The notes beneath the pieces are model-generated. The model did not search any database. It saw only the letters and a program-made list of their open reading frames with translations, and was not told where the DNA came from. From NCBI GenBank assembly GCA_021787395.1, contig JAJYLZ010000005.1, positions 1 to 64,000 of the forward strand: a stretch of DNA of 64,000 nt, in the 5' to 3' direction. The stretch comes from Chloroflexota bacterium. GTDB taxonomy: Bacteria > Chloroflexota > Limnocylindria > Limnocylindrales > CSP1-4. Positions 61,456-64,000 of this stretch are shown in pieces. A program made the position numbers and the translations under genes. The stretch's first letter is position 1. Each line of letters begins with the position of its first letter.

Positions 61456-61541
61456 GGGCGAATGGGCGTGGCGTCAGCGCGTCGCCGCCGCGGGCGAATG
61501 GGCGCGGCGCCGCCGCGGGCGAATGGGCGCGGCGCCGCCAC
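61452..61541. repeat. Tandem GCGGGCGAATGGGCG repeats
   Basis: Three copies of GCGGGCGAATGGGCGyGGCG spaced about 24-35 bases; the first overlaps the right arm of the inverted-repeat unit. Confidence 0.65.
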
Positions 61542-61554
61542 GGTTCCCCGGCGG

Positions 61555-62802
61555 TCAGCGGCGGAGGCGGCCCAGCAGCGATCGCGGCTTCGCAGGCCCA
61601 AGCAGCCGCGCGGCCAGCGCCGACGCCAGCGCCGCGTACTCGCCCGGCTCGTTGTAGCGCTGCGCCGAGATCCGCACCAGCACGGCCGACGGCCCGGCCC
61701 CCGGCGCGAGCGCGGCCGGCACCGGGAACAGCACGATCGGCACCTCGATCCCCTCCTCGTCGAACAGTTGGTCGTGGAGCCGCCGGGCGGCCTCCGGCGT
61801 CGGCGCGAGACCGGGGAGCGCGACCGCGGCCATCGCCCCGAGCATCGAGTCCGGGGCGGGCGGCTCCACCCCCAGCGCGGCGCAGATGCGGTCTCGGCCG
61901 GCGCGGGCCATCGCCGCGTTGTCCGCCATGAGGCCCGTCCAGCCGTCGGGGTGCAGCGCGCCGACGAACCGGATCGCCGCCGACAGCGACAGGTAGGGCG
62001 AGTAGTCCACGGTCCCGGTCCAGTCGAACAGCCGGCGGTAGCGCGGCCGGTCGGCCCGCTGGTCGTTGAACCCGTGCGACACCACCAGCGGGACGAGGCG
62101 ATCGCGCTTGTCCGCCCGGGCGTGGAGGACGGCCGCGCCCTTCGGCGCGCACAGCCACTTGTGGCCGTTGCCGGTCCACCATGCCGCGCCGATCGCGGCG
62201 AGGTCCACGGGCACCATCCCGGGCGCGTGGGCCCCGTCGACCAGCGTGTCCACGCCGCGCCGGTCGAGCTCGCGGACCAGGGCGGCGACCGGGAGCACCA
62301 GGGCCGTGGGCGAGGTCACCTGGCTGACCAGCGCCAGCCGGGTCCGCGGCGTCACGGCCTCGAGGTACGCCTCCACGGCCTGGGCGGGGTCGTGGATCGG
62401 GAACGGGATGCGGCACAGCACGACGCGCGCGCCGTCGCGCTCGGCCGCCGCGCGCAGTGCGTTGAGCGTGGCGTTGTACTCGTGGTCGCCGGCCAGGAGC
62501 TCGTCGCCGGGCGCGAACCGCAGGGACGCCAGGACGGTCGACACGCCGGTGGTGGCGTTGGGGACGAACGCGATGCCGTCGGGGTCGCCGTTGAGGAACT
62601 CGGCCACCTCGGCGCGGACGGCGTCGAGCAGCGGCTCCAGCTCGCGGTCCAGGAAGCGGACGGGCTCCGCCTCCATGCGGTCCCGCCAGGCCCGCTGCGC
62701 CTCCAGCACCGGCACGGGGCAGGCGCCGAAGGACCCGTGGTTCAGGAACGAGACCTTGGGGTCCAGGTTCCACGGCGAGCGGTCGAACGTGCGGCGGGCC
62801 AC
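61555..62802 (-). CDS. Class-V aminotransferase (isopenicillin-N-epimerase-like)
   Basis: 415 residues from GTG 62802. FLNHGSFGACPVPVLEAQRAWRDRMEAEPVRF is the typical N-terminus; IAFVPNATTGVSTVLAS; LVDGAHAPGMVPVDL; PLP lysine in GNGHKWLCAPKGAAVLHA near residue 220; VLVRISAQRYNEPGEYAAL at the end. Substrate unknown; the CefD-like group includes hercynylcysteine lyase and sulfur-moving enzymes. Start lies 6 bases after TATCGT, so leaderless. Confidence 0.9.
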   Translation of the reverse strand: MARRTFDRSPWNLDPKVSFLNHGSFGACPVPVLEAQRAWRDRMEAEPVRFLDRELEPLLDAVRAEVAEFLNGDPDGIAFVPNATTGVSTVLASLRFAPGDELLAGDHEYNATLNALRAAAERDGARVVLCRIPFPIHDPAQAVEAYLEAVTPRTRLALVSQVTSPTALVLPVAALVRELDRRGVDTLVDGAHAPGMVPVDLAAIGAAWWTGNGHKWLCAPKGAAVLHARADKRDRLVPLVVSHGFNDQRADRPRYRRLFDWTGTVDYSPYLSLSAAIRFVGALHPDGWTGLMADNAAMARAGRDRICAALGVEPPAPDSMLGAMAAVALPGLAPTPEAARRLHDQLFDEEGIEVPIVLFPVPAALAPGAGPSAVLVRISAQRYNEPGEYAALASALAARLLGPAKPRSLLGRLRR

Positions 62803-62808
62803 GCCCCG

Positions 62809-62814
62809 ACGATA
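62809..62814 (-). promoter_or_regulatory. -10 box of a leaderless promoter (class-V aminotransferase gene)
   Basis: Minus strand TATCGT, CGGGGC, then GTG 62802. Confidence 0.55.
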
Positions 62815-63075
62815 GACCAAGCGTCGCGGCGAAACCCGGCGGCGACGCATCGGGCGGAGTCGCCCGTCAGGGGATGCTTCCGCGCCCAACCCGGCCGTTC
62901 GTCGCGTCCTGGGGGAGGTTCCGACCGGTCGCACCGCCGTCTGGCCGCCGATCCCGTCGAGTCTTCCCCCGCCCGGGGACGAAGTGACGCCGCGGCACCG
63001 ATCGCGTCCCCCAGGAGGGGACGTCGGGCGGCGTCGTCGCCATCTGGCCCCGGGACCCGGTCCGAGGTTGCGGAC

Positions 63076-63456
63076 TCAGCGGTACTCGACCGGCGGCTTG
63101 CGCCCGTGGCGCTTGGGGGCCGGCTCAGCCGGGGGCTCCCCCGCGCCCGGCCCGCTCGACGGCGTGACGTTGATCACCGGCCGCGCGGGTGCTGGCCGTC
63201 GCGCCCCGAGCAGTCGCCCCGCGCGCTCGAGCCGCGCCTGCCCGGCCGCGTACGGCAGGGCGTACAGCACCACCAGGACCGGCAGCAGGTACCTCGACCC
63301 TGCCCCGACGTCCACCCCCATCACGATCAGCGCGACGTACACCGCCCATGCGGTGAACAGCGCGCCCGAGGTCCAGCCCGCCTGGTGCAGCCGCCGCACC
63401 GGCAGCGTCGCCAGGAGCGAGGACAGGAGAAGGGTCAGGAGCAGGGCGGGGCTCAT
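63076..63456 (-). CDS. Small membrane protein of unknown function
   Basis: 126 residues from ATG 63456. Three hydrophobic segments (PALLLTLLLSSLLATLPV, ALFTAWAVYVALIVMGV, YLLPVLVVLYALPYAAG) and a ~45-residue Pro/Lys/Arg-rich cytoplasmic tail. I do not recognise a family. A TATGAT box at about 63466 lies a few bases upstream, so the leader would be very short. Confidence 0.65.
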   Translation of the reverse strand: MSPALLLTLLLSSLLATLPVRRLHQAGWTSGALFTAWAVYVALIVMGVDVGAGSRYLLPVLVVLYALPYAAGQARLERAGRLLGARRPAPARPVINVTPSSGPGAGEPPAEPAPKRHGRKPPVEYR

Positions 63457-63561
63457 GTCCGGGGCATCATAGGGCGCCCGGCCGGTCGCGAGCCGCGGAC
63501 CGGCACTCGGCACGGCGCGCTGGCTCGGCTAGGATGGCTGCCCGCCCAAGAGGTCGCTCCG

Positions 63562-64000
63562 GTGTCATCCCGTCTCGCCGCATGGCTCGCGCGCTGGAGC
63601 CTCGTGCTCCCGCTGCTGGCGGCGGAGGGGGTCATCGCGCTCGGGTTCGGCGCGATCCTGCCGATCCTCACGATCTTCTACACGCAGCACGGCGTCGACC
63701 TGCCCGAGCTGGGCATCGTGGTGGCGGCCTGGCCGGCAGCCCGGCTGTTCAGCGAGCCGCTGTTCGGGCGCCTGGCGGACCGCGTGTCGCGCAAGTGGAT
63801 GATGGTCGTGGCGCTGGGCGTCTCGGCGGTCGCGGTGACGCTGCCCGTGGCGGTCAGCGGGCCGGTGGCGTTCATCGTCCTGCGCGCCCTCGCCGGCCTC
63901 GCCGCCGCGGCCTACGACCCCGCCGCGCGCGGCTACCTGATGGACGTCAACCCGCCCGAGCGCCACGGCGAGACGTTCGGCCTGTACGGCTCCGCCCAGA
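63562..64000 (+). CDS. MFS transporter, N-terminal part (continues past window)
   Basis: Translated by me; not in the track because it is open at the window end. GTG 63562 has AGAGGT upstream. 146 codons are visible: LVLPLLAAEGVIALGFGAILPILTIFYTQHGVDLPELGIV (helices 1-2), MFS motif A GRLADRVSRKWMMVV near residue 75, and helices 3-5 ending MDVNPPERHGETFGLYGSAQ. Sugar/drug-efflux type MFS; substrate not readable. Confidence 0.88.
   Translation, partial: MSSRLAAWLARWSLVLPLLAAEGVIALGFGAILPILTIFYTQHGVDLPELGIVVAAWPAARLFSEPLFGRLADRVSRKWMMVVALGVSAVAVTLPVAVSGPVAFIVLRALAGLAAAAYDPAARGYLMDVNPPERHGETFGLYGSAQ

Larger units (their letters stand above)
61034..61554. other. Intergenic repeat-rich region
   Basis: 521 bases without a credible gene. 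It contains a 173-bp inverted-repeat unit, a GC hairpin at 61392-61410 and a short tandem repeat next to the aminotransferase stop. Confidence 0.65.

Overview
The window is 64 kb of very GC-rich bacterial chromosome with dense, mostly minus-strand gene clusters. Starts are often GTG/TTG and genes are chained by 4-base ATGA/GTGA overlaps. I infer a Chloroflexota-type bacterium, possibly Limnocylindria-like. The grounds are gene order, an FMN-riboswitch riboflavin ABC transporter of the RibXY kind, and the sparse Gram-positive-like regulators. No rRNA is present to confirm this.

Layout. 1-8.7 kb is a minus-strand operon: asd, family-4 uracil-DNA glycosylase, RNase J, FtsK/SpoIIIE, a RodZ-like HTH membrane protein, CinA C-terminal amidase, and a MurC-like ligase cut by the window edge. 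8.7-13.9 kb holds a LysR regulator with a divergent 35-residue peptide gene, a GNAT acetyltransferase, pnp and rpsO. 13.9-22.8 kb is a carbohydrate (probably xylose) locus: Gfo/Idh oxidoreductase, ROK repressor, two sugar-binding proteins, ABC ATPase, permease and xylulokinase. 22.9-29.7 kb is the nusA-ylxR-infB-rbfA-nrnA-truB-ribF translation operon. 29.9-33.5 kb has MsrA with a decayed msrA relic beside it, a lipoprotein, and an ArsR-DsbA-CcdA thiol-redox operon. 33.5-43.5 kb has LemA/GIDE genes and the long operon rpsB-tsf / pyrH-frr-uppS-cdsA-dxr-rseP-ispG. 43.7-46.3 kb has YraN, RNase HII, PhzF-like and rplS. 46.4-47.8 kb is an insertion sequence. 47.8-53.3 kb has DUF2203, a GH25 lysozyme, and a class-V aminotransferase coupled to an FGGY kinase. 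53.3-56.8 kb is an FMN riboswitch and a three-gene ABC importer. 57.3-59.8 kb is a TasA-like/SipW-like/FN3 surface-protein cluster. 59.9-64 kb has tRNA-Lys, a DODA-type dioxygenase, a class-V aminotransferase, a small membrane protein and the start of an MFS transporter.

Most notable: (1) the PNPase carries a complete DEDDh (DnaQ-like) 3'-5' exonuclease domain inserted between its two RNase PH domains, so one polypeptide appears to hold phosphorolytic and hydrolytic RNA/DNA-decay active sites. (2) An FMN riboswitch has a readable expression platform: a 10-nt stretch can pair either with the aptamer core or help sequester the Shine-Dalgarno of the transporter operon. (3) RibF appears to lack its riboflavin-kinase domain. 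(4) ylxR has no ATG/GTG/TTG start. (5) RNase HII has lost the GRG motif. (6) Several genes have a -10 box exactly 6 nt before the start codon, implying leaderless mRNAs. (7) Two unrelated intergenic regions contain about 160-bp units bounded by 27-36 bp inverted repeats.

All functional calls come from reading motifs in the supplied translations. No database search was run.
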